Part shown: positions 9,835 to 18,870 of the stretch, piece by piece
Layout of the letters: each line of letters starts with the position of its first letter
Numbering within the stretch: the stretch's first letter is position 1
Source: an uncultured Pseudomonadota bacterium
Lineage (GTDB): Bacteria > Myxococcota_A > UBA796 > GCA-2862545
Direction: 5' to 3'
DNA length: 64,000 bases
NCBI GenBank assembly: GCA_913061235.1
Contig: CAJXTB010000004.1
Coordinates: 62,001 to 126,000, forward strand
The notes under the pieces: generated by a model
Told to the model about the DNA's origin: nothing
Seen by the model: the letters and a program-made list of their open reading frames with translations, nothing else
Databases searched by the model: none
Position numbers and translations under genes: made by a program

Positions 9835-10644
9835 TCAGCCCGGGTCTGGGAATGCGATGTCGGGTGGGCAGGTGTCGGTGAACGTCAGCCTCCCGCTGAC
9901 CTCACCATTGGCGTGGTACACGATGCCGGAGGCTCTTCCGTTGTCCTCCCACACCATTTGTCGTCCACCGAAACTGGCGTCTTGACCAAGCAATCTACCA
10001 TCTTCTGTGCGTCGGAATACAACAGGTGAGCCGGTTGGGTCGATGATGAGTTGCGTTGTGGATGGATAACCAATGTCGACCTGTTTGTAGGCGGTGTTTT
10101 CGCCAGGTCGGGTAGTGGACACCGCGCTCATTCGGTCGCCATCATAGGCAAAGTCGTAGGTCTTTCCTTCGGGAGTGACGCGGTCGCGAAGGGCGGAATT
10201 TGTGCCCATGGGTGCGGCACGACTGGTCCTATTCACTAGGCGATTACCGTCGTAGGTGAGGGTGTCTTCCTCTGCTTTGTAGGGCTCACCTTCGGACGTC
10301 CAGATGTGAAGCACTGTGATTGGGCACCCCACAATGAACAGCACAGGGTCCAGGGTGCACTCGTCTACGTCTCCGTAGGTGTACTGGATGATGTCACCGT
10401 CTTCAGTGGTGGCACCGCAGGGCCAAAGGTCTCGGGAGATGGAGGTCAGGGGCAGCGCGTCGGTGACATGTTGTACGAGTGGTACATCTTCGACCGGCGG
10501 CGGTGCCGGGTCGAGTTCTGGCGTGCCGTGCTCGATGTGCACACCCTCATCTAGAAGGTCGGAGTGGTCTGTCTGCGTTCCGCCACAGGCCAATGCGACA
10601 GCGAGACCTAGCGGGGCCGCCAAGAGAAGGAACCGTGTGCTCAT
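9835..10644 (-). CDS. Lipoprotein with YD/RHS-like beta repeats
   Basis: A 269-residue protein starting at ATG 10644 behind GAGG, with a lipoprotein signal peptide and lipobox VALAC. A proline- and glutamate-rich linker follows the Cys. From about residue 85 there are several short YDGNRL / YDGDRM segments of the kind seen in YD (RHS) repeats, so the mature part is probably an extended beta structure. It is far too short for an RHS toxin and has no toxin domain. It precedes ileS by 48 bases on the same strand and may be co-transcribed with it. Function unknown. Confidence 0.8.
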   Translation of the reverse strand: MSTRFLLLAAPLGLAVALACGGTQTDHSDLLDEGVHIEHGTPELDPAPPPVEDVPLVQHVTDALPLTSISRDLWPCGATTEDGDIIQYTYGDVDECTLDPVLFIVGCPITVLHIWTSEGEPYKAEEDTLTYDGNRLVNRTSRAAPMGTNSALRDRVTPEGKTYDFAYDGDRMSAVSTTRPGENTAYKQVDIGYPSTTQLIIDPTGSPVVFRRTEDGRLLGQDASFGGRQMVWEDNGRASGIVYHANGEVSGRLTFTDTCPPDIAFPDPG

Positions 10645-10707
10645 TGAGATGCCTCTTGGAGGAACGCTAGCACAAGATGATGCGATTCTTGGCGATGTGG
10701 CACATGT

Positions 10708-11604
10708 TTAGGGAAGGACCAAACGGCCGCTCTTGGGGGCATGGTCCGACAGTCCAGCGAACGGACCTGCACCGTCTACGCCATGAGCCTTGAAGTCTGT
10801 CCACAGAATGTTCGGCGTGGCAAACACATGGTCTAGGTGCATGCGCAGGTGCATGAAGCGGGCCGTGGCAATGTGACCAAGGAGGTCCGGAGCTGCCCCG
10901 GTGAACGACGCGTGTGCGTCGACCCAGCCATTGTCGATGATTGCGTTGTACGCGGGGGATGCGGGTGCGGTGTTGAGGTCCCCCATGAGCACCGCGTGAT
11001 CTCCGGTACGGCACTCTTCGATGACGCTCTGCAGCTGTTCGACCTCGGCGAGTTGGTTGCTCCCGTGGCCCATCTTGCTGTGAATACGATGGGGGCCCAC
11101 CTCGAAGAAGGCTGGCAGTGACATGTGGGTGTTGAACAAGTCCAGCGCCTTGCCCCCGACGCCGAGGCGAACATGGGCCACAATGCGCGCTTGCTTGAAC
11201 GCCGACAGCCGGCCAGCTCGAATGTGGGTGATGGCATGGGGGTCTTCGCTGTTGTCGTGAAGGACCTCTACGTGGTCGCTCACAAGCATGGCCAGGCCTG
11301 TGGTGTACAGCGCAGGCCCGTCTCCAATCGCGTACCTATGCGCTGGGTAGTACAGAGGCCGGTAGGTGCGGTCGGGAATGGCGAGGGAGAGGTGCTCTGC
11401 GAAGCGCTCTAGCTGTGTCGGACCGCTGAGACCCACGCGTAGGGAGCGGGTCTCAACCTCTTGTAGGGCGATGACATCGGGCAGCTGCTGCATTCCGCCA
11501 ACCGCCGAGGCAACTCTGCGAATCCAGCCGTCGAAGGCACGCAGCCCCCGCGTGCCGTGGCCGAAATAGCGCACGTTCCATGTCATGATGTTGAGTCCGC
11601 TCAC
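10708..11604 (-). CDS. Endonuclease/exonuclease/phosphatase-family protein
   Basis: A 298-residue protein with the EEP fold signatures in order: TWNVRYF near the N-terminus, LQEVE with the metal-binding Glu49, NTHMSLP, MGDLNTAP, and the terminal SDHAP His. Members hydrolyse phosphodiesters in DNA or RNA, or phosphate esters such as sphingomyelin and inositol phosphates. No signal peptide is visible, so it is probably cytoplasmic. GTG 11604, five bases after GGGAG, keeps the complete first beta strand; ATG 11586 would cut it. It diverges from the cardiolipin synthase gene, 54 bases away. Its substrate cannot be told from sequence. Confidence 0.9.
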   Translation of the reverse strand: MSGLNIMTWNVRYFGHGTRGLRAFDGWIRRVASAVGGMQQLPDVIALQEVETRSLRVGLSGPTQLERFAEHLSLAIPDRTYRPLYYPAHRYAIGDGPALYTTGLAMLVSDHVEVLHDNSEDPHAITHIRAGRLSAFKQARIVAHVRLGVGGKALDLFNTHMSLPAFFEVGPHRIHSKMGHGSNQLAEVEQLQSVIEECRTGDHAVLMGDLNTAPASPAYNAIIDNGWVDAHASFTGAAPDLLGHIATARFMHLRMHLDHVFATPNILWTDFKAHGVDGAGPFAGLSDHAPKSGRLVLP

Positions 11605-11658
11605 TCACTCTCCCAACGCCCGCTATGTGGCGTGTAGATTGGAGATGACCACAACCCC

Positions 11659-13071
11659 ATGATTGACAATGCCGTAATCGCGGGCCTGCTAGGCGTCCTA
11701 CTGCTGGTGTTGCCCATTCTGGGCACGTTGCACGTCGTTCTCCACAAGCAGAGCAGTCGCGCGGCGGTCGGTTGGATTGGGTTGCTGTGGCTCGCGCCTG
11801 TCGTTGGCGCTGCGCTGTACGTCGTCTTTGGTATCAATCGCATTGATCTGAAGATGAAGCGGCTTGGGGTCACGGCATCACGCTTCGCCCACCGTGGCGC
11901 ATCCAGCCGGGAAGTCAGCGTGGGTTCAAAGGCTGGATTGGCGAGAGCCATCTCGCTCATCAGCGAGCGCCCGCTTCGTTCGGGCAACCACATCACCCTC
12001 CTAAGGAATGGTGACGTTGCCTACCCTCGCATGATTGCCGCGTTCAATGAGGCGGAGCACAGCATTGGCTTGCAGTCGTACATGATTGACAACGACGTTG
12101 TGGGGAACGAGTTCGTAGACGCGTTGCGGCGTGCGCACGACCGTGGTGTTGCCGTGCGAGTCCTTGTCGACGGAATCGGCTCCCTCTACAGCTTCCCGCC
12201 AATCTCCGTGCGTCTTCGCCGTGCGGGTCTGACGTTTCAGCGCTTCCTGTGGTCGTGGGTCCCGTGGCGTATGGGGCTCATCAACCTACGCAACCACCGA
12301 AAGCTGTGCGTCGTAGATGGCCGAACGGCGTTCGCAGGTGGCATGAATATTCGGGCGAACAACCGGCTGGCAGACAGTCCCAAGGGGCCGGTTCAGGACC
12401 TGCATGCTGAGATTCGCGGTCCGGTTGTGGCAGACCTGATGGCGGTGTTCAACAACGACTGGGCGTTCTCGTCGGGTGAAGAACTGACCGGCGAGGCGTG
12501 GTGGCCAAGTCTGAAGCCGGCTGGAACGCAGACCGCTCGCGCCCTACCTGCTGGCCCTGATGCTGACATGGATGCCGTTCGTTGGACGTTCTTGGTCGCT
12601 ATCGCCGAGGCCCGCTCTCATCTGCGAATTGTGACCCCGTATTTCCTCCCAGACGATGACCTGCTGTCCGCCCTGAGCGCTGCGGCTCTTCGCGGAATCA
12701 CGGTGGACCTGTTTCTGCCATCGGACCACAACGTTGGCTACCTGTGGCTGGCCACTCAGACCGAACTGCCGGCGCTCATCAAGACCGGCGTTCGCGTCTG
12801 GATCTGCCCCCCACCATTCGCGCACACAAAGCTGATGGTTGTGGACGATGACTGGGTCATGTTTGGCTCAGCCAACTGGGACGCACGCTCGCTACGTCTG
12901 AGCTTTGAGCTGAACGTTGAGAGCTACGATGTTGAGCTTGTTCACCAGGCCATCGAGACCATCAACGCCTACTCGGAGGGCGCCGAGAGGCTGTTGGAGC
13001 CCGGCACATCCAAGTCGTGGCCGAAGACGCTGGCGGGTCGTGCGGTTCGGCTGTTGCAGCCCTTTCTCTAG
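11659..13071 (+). CDS. cls: Cardiolipin synthase (phospholipase D family)
   Basis: A 470-residue membrane enzyme that makes cardiolipin from phosphatidylglycerol at the inner membrane. Two N-terminal membrane helices (about residues 5-27 and 38-58) are followed by two phospholipase D halves. Each has an HKD motif: H213-x-K215-x4-D220 in NHRKLCVVD, followed by GGMN, and H389-x-K391-x4-D396 in AHTKLMVVD, followed by GSAN. Length and layout fit bacterial ClsA-type enzymes. The Shine-Dalgarno-like GGAG lies unusually far (14 bases) from ATG 11659. A five-codon ATG-TGA reading frame fits exactly in that space and overlaps the start. Confidence 0.93.
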   Translation: MIDNAVIAGLLGVLLLVLPILGTLHVVLHKQSSRAAVGWIGLLWLAPVVGAALYVVFGINRIDLKMKRLGVTASRFAHRGASSREVSVGSKAGLARAISLISERPLRSGNHITLLRNGDVAYPRMIAAFNEAEHSIGLQSYMIDNDVVGNEFVDALRRAHDRGVAVRVLVDGIGSLYSFPPISVRLRRAGLTFQRFLWSWVPWRMGLINLRNHRKLCVVDGRTAFAGGMNIRANNRLADSPKGPVQDLHAEIRGPVVADLMAVFNNDWAFSSGEELTGEAWWPSLKPAGTQTARALPAGPDADMDAVRWTFLVAIAEARSHLRIVTPYFLPDDDLLSALSAAALRGITVDLFLPSDHNVGYLWLATQTELPALIKTGVRVWICPPPFAHTKLMVVDDDWVMFGSANWDARSLRLSFELNVESYDVELVHQAIETINAYSEGAERLLEPGTSKSWPKTLAGRAVRLLQPFL

Positions 13072-13215
13072 GAGACAGTCTGAGAATAGTCGGTCGTCCT
13101 TGGAGGCGCGTCCCGAATAGCGCTGGATAAAGGGTGCAATACCTCGAACGGTAGACCCGCGTGAGGTGGCAGAAGGGAGCGGTGGCCTTATCGCTTGTGT
13201 AGTCACGGAGACCTC

Positions 13216-15360
13216 ATGCGCCCTGTTCTATTCGCCTCCATTGCATTGTCCGCAACCCTCGCCACGGCATCCGCCAATCCTTGTGACCCCGCTTACCCAA
13301 ACGCGTGTGTCAGTCCGCTTGCCACGGTGGACCCAAGCGCCGTCATCTTGCCGGGTGCTTCTGTCGCTGACTATGCGGTAGTCGGTCCAAATGTGGAGGT
13401 TGGAGCCGGTGTTGTGGGTTTGCGAGCGGTGCTCACCGGGAGAGTGAGCGGAGCTACGGTGCAGCCATTCGGCGACAACTCTGTGCTGTCGCGTGGTGCA
13501 GTCATCGGTGCAGACGCAGACATTGCCGATGACGTCATTGTGGGTAGGAATGTCGTAGTAGGAAGCGGTCTTATTGCAGGGAATTCCTCTTCGGTAGGCT
13601 ACGCGAGCACACTCGGTGACGACGTGACCTTGGGCGCGGGTGCAGTCATTGGCAACCTAGTGACGGTGGGCGACGGCTCGACGGTCAGCGGCGTCTTGGC
13701 CCGTGGCATCACCCTTGGGACAGATGTCGATGTGGACGGCATTCTAGGGCCAAATGTTCAGGTAGACGACGGAGCTACCGTCGATGGTCGTGTGCGGAAA
13801 GCGGTTGTCATTGGCGCGCTCACCGAGGTGGATGCCGGAGCGCGCATCGGGCGAGATTCAACGATTGGGTATGGCGTAATTCTTGGAGATAATGTCGATA
13901 TCGAAGCAAGCGCGGTTGTTCCAGACTGTGCGTGGCTCCCGGGACCAGAGACTGTTCTTCGTGGTCAGACCTGGTCTGGTTCCTTGTTCGTTCCTGGGTG
14001 CGTTCCGCCGCCTGTGCTGCCGGACGTCTTCCCGTTTGCGACCACGACGAGCCTGTCGATCCGCGACACTGTCTACGACGCTGCTGGAAACCTCTATTTG
14101 GTCGCAAGTTCCTACGGAGACAGCACCTACGACGGAGCGACGGTGGCAAGCGCTGTTTCTGGGCAAGGAGCAGGCCTCATTATTAAGTTTGACCGTCAGA
14201 TGAACGTCGTCTGGTCACACACATACGTTGGCTCGGGTCAGATGGAACTTTACGGCGTGTCTGTGGTTGGCAATGATGTCTATGTGGCGGGCCAACTGTC
14301 TGGCGGGTGGCTGGCCGGAAAGCTCACCGCGGACACTGGAACGCCGCAGTGGACTCGCACGGGAACGCTGTCCGGATATTCATATGGTCGACACGCGGTC
14401 GCTGACGCCGGTGGTGTGACCATTGGTGGTGCGTACACGGGCTCGGCGAACTTTGGCAACGGCGTGAGCGTTCCGAGCACCCCAACCAACGACTACGACG
14501 TTGCACTGGTTCGGTATGACACCAACGGAACAGTCGTTTGGGCCAAGCGGGCGGGAGGAGCGGGGGGCGACTCAATCGCTGGCCTTCAACTGCTCCCGAA
14601 CGGAAACCTCGCTGTGGGCATTGGCGTATACGGAAGCGCAAAGTCGGCAGGAAGTGAATTTGCTCCTGGTTTAGTCGGGTGTTCGCAGGGCTGTGGTGCT
14701 CTGGCGATTGTGAGTTCATTGGGCAGCAGCGTCGCAGTACACCAATTGGCGACGGGCAGTGGCGGCGTGGGGTTGGTCTCGATGACCCAAGAAAGTGGCC
14801 GGGTCTTCATGTCCGCAGCCGTCTACGGTTCATCTCTTACATTCGCCGGTCAGACGCTATCGGCGGCCTCAGGCGGAGGGGCCGAGAGCCATATTCTGGA
14901 GTACGACTCGGGTGCTGTGCCGGTGGAGGCGTGGTCGGCCGCAACGTCATCGGGAAGCTCGTCGCTCATGGCAATCGCGGTTTATGGGGGAGTGGTCTAC
15001 GCAACTCCTCAGATCAGCGGCTCAGCTTCATTCGGAGGCTCGACCATCTCGCACCCAGGTGGCTCCGCGAATGGAAACTACGCCCTAGGCGTGGCAGCCT
15101 TGGACTCCAATACCGGGGCGTGGCTTTGGGCCCGAACCGCCAGAGTTGAAGGGCCGACCGGGGGGCCAAACAACGTGGCGCCTTTGGGCTGGAACCGCTC
15201 TATCGCTGTCTTTGACGACGCCGGAACGGTAGAGTTGAGCTACGGAATGGGCATGCAGGGAGTCGATGGTCTGTTGTTCGACGGTCTGCAGACTCCCTTC
15301 GCAAGTCCAAATGGGGACGCCGTTATTCGCTCGGGCGTCGGCTCAACCTGGGCGCCGTAG
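13216..15360 (+). CDS. Secreted hexapeptide-repeat plus beta-propeller protein
   Basis: A 714-residue protein. ATG 13216 starts a signal peptide ending TASA. Residues about 25-230 are left-handed parallel beta-helix hexapeptide repeats (runs of the V-G-x-x-A/V type, such as IGADADIADDVIVG), as in acyltransferases or gamma carbonic anhydrases. A short Cys-containing linker (PGCVPPPVLPDVFPF) follows. From about 255 on come repeated LVRYDTNGTVVWAK-type strands, resembling secreted SBBP/PQQ-like propellers. The hexapeptide part lacks the histidine set of a carbonic anhydrase as far as I can see, so it is probably structural. It converges on tRNA-Arg. Confidence 0.78.
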   Translation: MRPVLFASIALSATLATASANPCDPAYPNACVSPLATVDPSAVILPGASVADYAVVGPNVEVGAGVVGLRAVLTGRVSGATVQPFGDNSVLSRGAVIGADADIADDVIVGRNVVVGSGLIAGNSSSVGYASTLGDDVTLGAGAVIGNLVTVGDGSTVSGVLARGITLGTDVDVDGILGPNVQVDDGATVDGRVRKAVVIGALTEVDAGARIGRDSTIGYGVILGDNVDIEASAVVPDCAWLPGPETVLRGQTWSGSLFVPGCVPPPVLPDVFPFATTTSLSIRDTVYDAAGNLYLVASSYGDSTYDGATVASAVSGQGAGLIIKFDRQMNVVWSHTYVGSGQMELYGVSVVGNDVYVAGQLSGGWLAGKLTADTGTPQWTRTGTLSGYSYGRHAVADAGGVTIGGAYTGSANFGNGVSVPSTPTNDYDVALVRYDTNGTVVWAKRAGGAGGDSIAGLQLLPNGNLAVGIGVYGSAKSAGSEFAPGLVGCSQGCGALAIVSSLGSSVAVHQLATGSGGVGLVSMTQESGRVFMSAAVYGSSLTFAGQTLSAASGGGAESHILEYDSGAVPVEAWSAATSSGSSSLMAIAVYGGVVYATPQISGSASFGGSTISHPGGSANGNYALGVAALDSNTGAWLWARTARVEGPTGGPNNVAPLGWNRSIAVFDDAGTVELSYGMGMQGVDGLLFDGLQTPFASPNGDAVIRSGVGSTWAP

Positions 15361-15388
15361 CGTCACTATCGACATGAAGGGGGGTAGG

Positions 15389-15465
15389 TGGCGACCCCGG
15401 CAGGATTCTAACCTGCGACCTATCCCTTAGGAGGGGATTGCTCTATACAGCTGAGCTACGGGGCC
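15389..15465 (-). tRNA. tRNA-Arg (anticodon CCU)
   Basis: The minus strand folds into a complete cloverleaf with CCA encoded. The 7-bp acceptor is GGCCCCG with CGGGGTC, one G-U pair, and discriminator G. The D stem is GCTC/GAGC, the anticodon stem ATCCC/GGGAT with loop CTCCTAA giving anticodon CCT, and the T stem GCAGG/CCTGC. The T loop is TTAGAAT instead of TTCGAAT, and the D loop reads AGCTGTATA, so bases 19 and 56 are T and A rather than the usual G and C. It reads AGG codons. Confidence 0.95.
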
Positions 15466-15555
15466 ACGCAGGCGAGCTAACGCGTTTTTCCCCCTAGTTG
15501 TAGCCACAGGTGAAGGCCGGGGGCACGATAGACGTATGTCCGGTGCGGAGAGACC

Positions 15556-16272
15556 ATGCGACCGTGGATGACAATCGCCCTTGTGGGCTGTGTGAGTGCG
15601 AGTGAACCGTTCGAGCGTACAGTGGATGCGGAGGGGCTCACTGGCCTGCGCGTCGACATCGAGCGCGGAGACGTCTTCTACGACGTTGGCAATGAGGGCA
15701 CCTTCGTCATTCAAGGCAGCTCGAATGCAAGTGCATCCTCGGAGACCCGAGCCGACGACCGCTTGGACGACAATGACTGGCGAATCAACATTGACTCTCC
15801 AGATCTGGTTGTAGAGGCGACATCAGTTCAGCGGCGTGCCTCTGTGGACATCGATGTTTTTGGGCCCTCCGTGGTTGATCTCAACATCACTGCCAATCAA
15901 GGCGTGGTGACGTTGGTGGACGTGGAGGGAACACACGTTGTTCAGGCTGGCCGTATTCAGACAACCCGCCTGCGTGGGTCCGTCCAGCTGACTGGAACGG
16001 GCGGCGGCATTGACGCGGAGATCTACCCGTTCTTGAATGGAAGCGTCACCGTGGAGGGCACATCGGGGGACGTCATCGTGCGCCTGCCATTCGGCGGGAA
16101 CTACGATGTTGAAATTCTCGGAGACCCGGACTTCGAGATGTTCGTCTCTGAGTTCGGGTTCGTCGGTAGTATTGCCCAGCCTGGCTACTTCACTGGCGTA
16201 GCGGGGGACGGTAGCATCCCCGTGCGCATCACAGCCCAGGGTGGCTCAGTCCAGCTGCTGGAAGCCTTGTAG
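15556..16272 (+). CDS. DUF4097-like beta-helical lipoprotein
   Basis: A 238-residue protein starting at ATG 15556 with a very short lipoprotein-type signal (lipobox LVGC). The mature part has the repeated short beta strands with alternating V-x-V patterns and Gly/Asn turns typical of DUF4097/DUF2807-like putative adhesins, for example ITANQGVVTLVDVEG and VEGTSGDVIVRLP. Such proteins form a right-handed beta fold of unknown role in the envelope. It stands alone between tRNA-Arg (divergent) and the repeat region at 16288-16382. Confidence 0.75.
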   Translation: MRPWMTIALVGCVSASEPFERTVDAEGLTGLRVDIERGDVFYDVGNEGTFVIQGSSNASASSETRADDRLDDNDWRINIDSPDLVVEATSVQRRASVDIDVFGPSVVDLNITANQGVVTLVDVEGTHVVQAGRIQTTRLRGSVQLTGTGGGIDAEIYPFLNGSVTVEGTSGDVIVRLPFGGNYDVEILGDPDFEMFVSEFGFVGSIAQPGYFTGVAGDGSIPVRITAQGGSVQLLEAL

Positions 16273-16287
16273 TTTACAGCGGTGTCG

Positions 16288-16382
16288 CCCCGGGTTGCCC
16301 CGGGTTGCACCGCTCATGCACGCACCTGGTTTCCACGGCGCAACGCACTGTGTCCCGACACAATCACGTTGCGCCGGGTTGC
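16288..16382. repeat. Direct repeats and nested hairpin upstream of the SUMF1-fold operon
   Basis: The decamer CCCCGGGTTG is repeated perfectly in tandem (16288-16297 and 16298-16307). A related GCCGGGTTG follows at 16373-16381. Between them is a nested inverted repeat: arms GGCGCAACG (16337-16345) and CGTTGCGCC (16367-16375), enclosing TGTGTC-CC-GACACA (16349-16362). The structure has no T tract, and it sits about 120 bases before the start of the next gene. It could be an operator array or a structured leader. Confidence 0.6.
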
Positions 16383-16497
16383 TAGGCACACCTGAACGAT
16401 GCATCCCACAAGTACGCCTGTTGGGGCAACGCTTTAGTGAACGGCTCGCACTGTGCTGGCACGGGTTACAGCCACGGCATCTTACTGGAGGCTCGCG

Positions 16498-17334
16498 GTG
16501 AGCGGATCTGACCTTGATACGGCCCTTGACCTTCCCCCTGCAGAGCGCATTCAGGCACTCATCGCCTTTGCTGCTGCAGCTACGGACCCGAACCCCAAGC
16601 TTCAACAGGCCATGGTTGCCCTCATCGAAGGCGGTGCTGGTGCTGGCAAAGACCGCTTGGCGTTGGGCGAGGCACTCGGCAACTTGGGCGACCCCCGATT
16701 GTCGGCGCCTACAGAAGAGCGCTACTGGATTGAAGTGAGCCATGACGATGGTCCGGTCCAAGTTGGCCGCTACCCCGTCACCAATGCCGAGTTCCGCACC
16801 TTCGTCAATGATGGAGGCTACGACCGCCCGGAGCTTTGGGGACAAGACGGAAAGCTGTGGCTCGATCAGGCCAAGACCAAGTGGGTCGACATGGCGGATC
16901 AGGCAGACAGCGGTCCGTACGTTGTTCCGAATCAACCAGTCGTCGGTGTCACCTGGTTTGAGGCCCGCGCGTACGCTCGCATGTTCGATGCACGCTTGCC
17001 ACGCTTTGACGAGCGCTTGTGGGTCACCCGTGGTTCTGACAAGCGTCCGTACCCTTGGGGCTCGCCGTTTGGCGAAGGCAACGCCAACACCCAGGAAGAG
17101 GTGATTGGTCGCCCCTGTGCCGTTGGCCTGTTCGTCAAAGATGCCACACCCGAAGGCGTCAGTGACTTGGCCGGCAACGTGGCTGAATGGAACGATGACG
17201 GAGTCGGTTCCCAGCGCTGGATTCATCCGGGTGCGTGGGACCAGCCCTCTATGGCAGCTTGGGCCAAGGCCCGGTTCTTGGAGCCTGCTGACTCATGCTG
17301 GGCCGGTCTGGGCTTCAGACTCGCGAAGGACTAG
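16498..17334 (+). CDS. SUMF1/formylglycine-enzyme-fold protein
   Basis: A 278-residue protein starting at GTG 16498, six bases after TGGAGG. Residues 1-80 are helical and may be HEAT-like. From about 85 on it matches the FGE-sulfatase (SUMF1) fold: VGRYPVTNAEFRTFV, a PVVGVTWFEARAYARMF segment, the GVSDLAGNVAEW signature and a GFRLAKD-like end. I see no paired active-site cysteines of true formylglycine-generating enzymes, so catalysis of that kind is unlikely; many bacterial members are binding or accessory proteins. No signal peptide is visible. The next gene starts three bases after the stop, so it heads a probable operon. Confidence 0.85.
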   Translation: MSGSDLDTALDLPPAERIQALIAFAAAATDPNPKLQQAMVALIEGGAGAGKDRLALGEALGNLGDPRLSAPTEERYWIEVSHDDGPVQVGRYPVTNAEFRTFVNDGGYDRPELWGQDGKLWLDQAKTKWVDMADQADSGPYVVPNQPVVGVTWFEARAYARMFDARLPRFDERLWVTRGSDKRPYPWGSPFGEGNANTQEEVIGRPCAVGLFVKDATPEGVSDLAGNVAEWNDDGVGSQRWIHPGAWDQPSMAAWAKARFLEPADSCWAGLGFRLAKD

Positions 17335-17337
17335 AGG

Positions 17338-17952
17338 GTGAGCAAGGGGCGCCGTTCGCAGGGACCGCGTCAGGCGCCTGCGGACAAGACTGTGACGAGT
17401 GAGACGACTCACGAGGCACAGCTTGGCAATGCAGCCCAACAGGCCGACCTCGATGGTCGCTACATTCCGATGGACGCTGCGGGAGACGGTGCAAAGCCGG
17501 TCGTGGAGCGGACTCGGCTTGCGCTAGAGATCCGCTACGAGGGGGAGACCCCGCTTGCCCGACTGCTGAAGCTGCTGGCGGACAGCGATCTGGAGCCTGA
17601 TCAGGTCGCGGACATGACCCATCACCTGTCGTCTACCCAGGCCACGCAAGACCGCGTAGATGCCGTAGTTGTGGAGCATTTTGGGGGGACGCCAGCCACT
17701 GCCCGAGCCGCAGCTGAGGCGGCACTTCATGGTGTGGCCACCGCACTGACCGAGGGTGGGGCGACTGCCACCGGTTGGCAGCACGGTGATGAACAGATCG
17801 ATCTAGCATCTACCACGACCGTTCGTGCCGCCGTTGATGGGCTGATTGGCGGACTCGCCGGCAAGCAGGGCGTGGCGGCGGTCGGTCTGTGCCGGGCACT
17901 GTCGGGCACGGTGTTCTTCGATGATGACGAGGAAGAGGAGCCGATTTCGTAG
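17338..17952 (+). CDS. Unknown protein, second gene of the SUMF1-fold operon
   Basis: A 204-residue protein with GTG start three bases after the preceding stop, which strongly suggests translational coupling. The first 55 residues are polar and probably disordered. The rest is alpha-helical, alanine-rich and soluble. The C-terminus is a run of acidic residues (DDDEEEE). No signal peptide, membrane segment or catalytic motif is visible, and I do not recognise a family. Its only clue is context: it lies between the SUMF1-fold protein and another helical unknown. Confidence 0.7.
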   Translation: MSKGRRSQGPRQAPADKTVTSETTHEAQLGNAAQQADLDGRYIPMDAAGDGAKPVVERTRLALEIRYEGETPLARLLKLLADSDLEPDQVADMTHHLSSTQATQDRVDAVVVEHFGGTPATARAAAEAALHGVATALTEGGATATGWQHGDEQIDLASTTTVRAAVDGLIGGLAGKQGVAAVGLCRALSGTVFFDDDEEEEPIS

Positions 17953-17983
17953 CCAGTAGGGCTGTGACGTGCGAGGAGAGCGC

Positions 17984-18778
17984 ATGCTGACGCCCACTGA
18001 ACGTACCGCTCTTGCTTCTCTCGCTAGCCACCTTGCACCCGGTGCTGACAGAGATGTGCTGACATCCTTTGTGATGTCCAACCTAGCTGCTTGTCTTGCC
18101 GAGATGGTGGACGGGGGGGGCAGCGATCAGCACCGCACCGTGCTGTACCGTGTGCTTGCTGACCATCCCGAAGCGCAGGAGCATCTGTCTGCGTTCGACG
18201 AGGTGCTGGCCATGTATCCAACACAGGTTGCAGAAGAAGGCCGTGGCTTGCTGCTTCGTCGGCATCCGGCTTGGGTCGGTTTGGCTCGATTGGAGCGGTC
18301 CGGAGGACCACAAGCTGCCGACGAATCTGACACCGCCGAGGCGATTGCCCTCACCAATGCAGGCTTCGCCGCCGCTGCTGCCGCCAATGAACTGGGCCGG
18401 GGCGAGGCATTGTGGGCCATGGCCGAGCAGGCCGAGACTGTCGGGTGGACCGATCGGTACGAAGCATTGATAGATGCGGCGGTGGACGCCGAGTTTGCCG
18501 AACCGGCACACCAAGCCGAGGTTCGTTTGCTCGTTGGAATGCACCGCACATCCAATGGTCGTTCCGATGGGCAAGAGCTTCTTCGGTTGGTGGTCAGCGA
18601 TGACGAGGCTGAGGTTCGTTCACGGGTTCATGCAGCATGGGTCTTGGCCCACGAAGACACTGCTGAGGCTACCCATTGGCTCAGCCAAGCCCTCGACGTG
18701 TTGAACGAAGAGGATGATGCGGATGTGCGCGCTCGACTCGAGGCTGCGTTGGCAGCGGTGCACGGAAGCGACGCCTGA
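17984..18778 (+). CDS. Unknown helical-repeat protein, third gene of the operon
   Basis: A 264-residue soluble protein. ATG 17984 is preceded by GAGGAG at a good distance and is preferred over a GTG five codons earlier. The sequence is made of alanine- and glutamate-rich helices with a spacing that looks like a TPR or HEAT-type solenoid, especially from residue 110 to the end. It has no cysteine-rich, membrane or nucleotide-binding motif. It follows the previous gene by 31 bases. Function unknown; a scaffold or binding role is only a guess. Confidence 0.72.
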   Translation: MLTPTERTALASLASHLAPGADRDVLTSFVMSNLAACLAEMVDGGGSDQHRTVLYRVLADHPEAQEHLSAFDEVLAMYPTQVAEEGRGLLLRRHPAWVGLARLERSGGPQAADESDTAEAIALTNAGFAAAAAANELGRGEALWAMAEQAETVGWTDRYEALIDAAVDAEFAEPAHQAEVRLLVGMHRTSNGRSDGQELLRLVVSDDEAEVRSRVHAAWVLAHEDTAEATHWLSQALDVLNEEDDADVRARLEAALAAVHGSDA

Positions 18779-18870
18779 TCACCGCGAAAAGTACCGGTTC
18801 CCGTGGCCAGTGGGACGTGTTTGTCACATCGGCCTCACCGACAAGAAAACAGCGTTAAGCCGGGCGCGCT

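Noticed and set aside
9835-10644. RHS toxin suggested by YD-like repeats
   Set aside because: The protein is only 269 residues, has a lipoprotein signal and lacks the RHS core cage and toxin tip.
16246-17226. Long minus-strand frame (326 codons) overlapping the SUMF1-fold gene
   Set aside because: It is antisense to a gene with clear domain motifs and a good ribosome site; long shadow frames are expected in GC-rich DNA.
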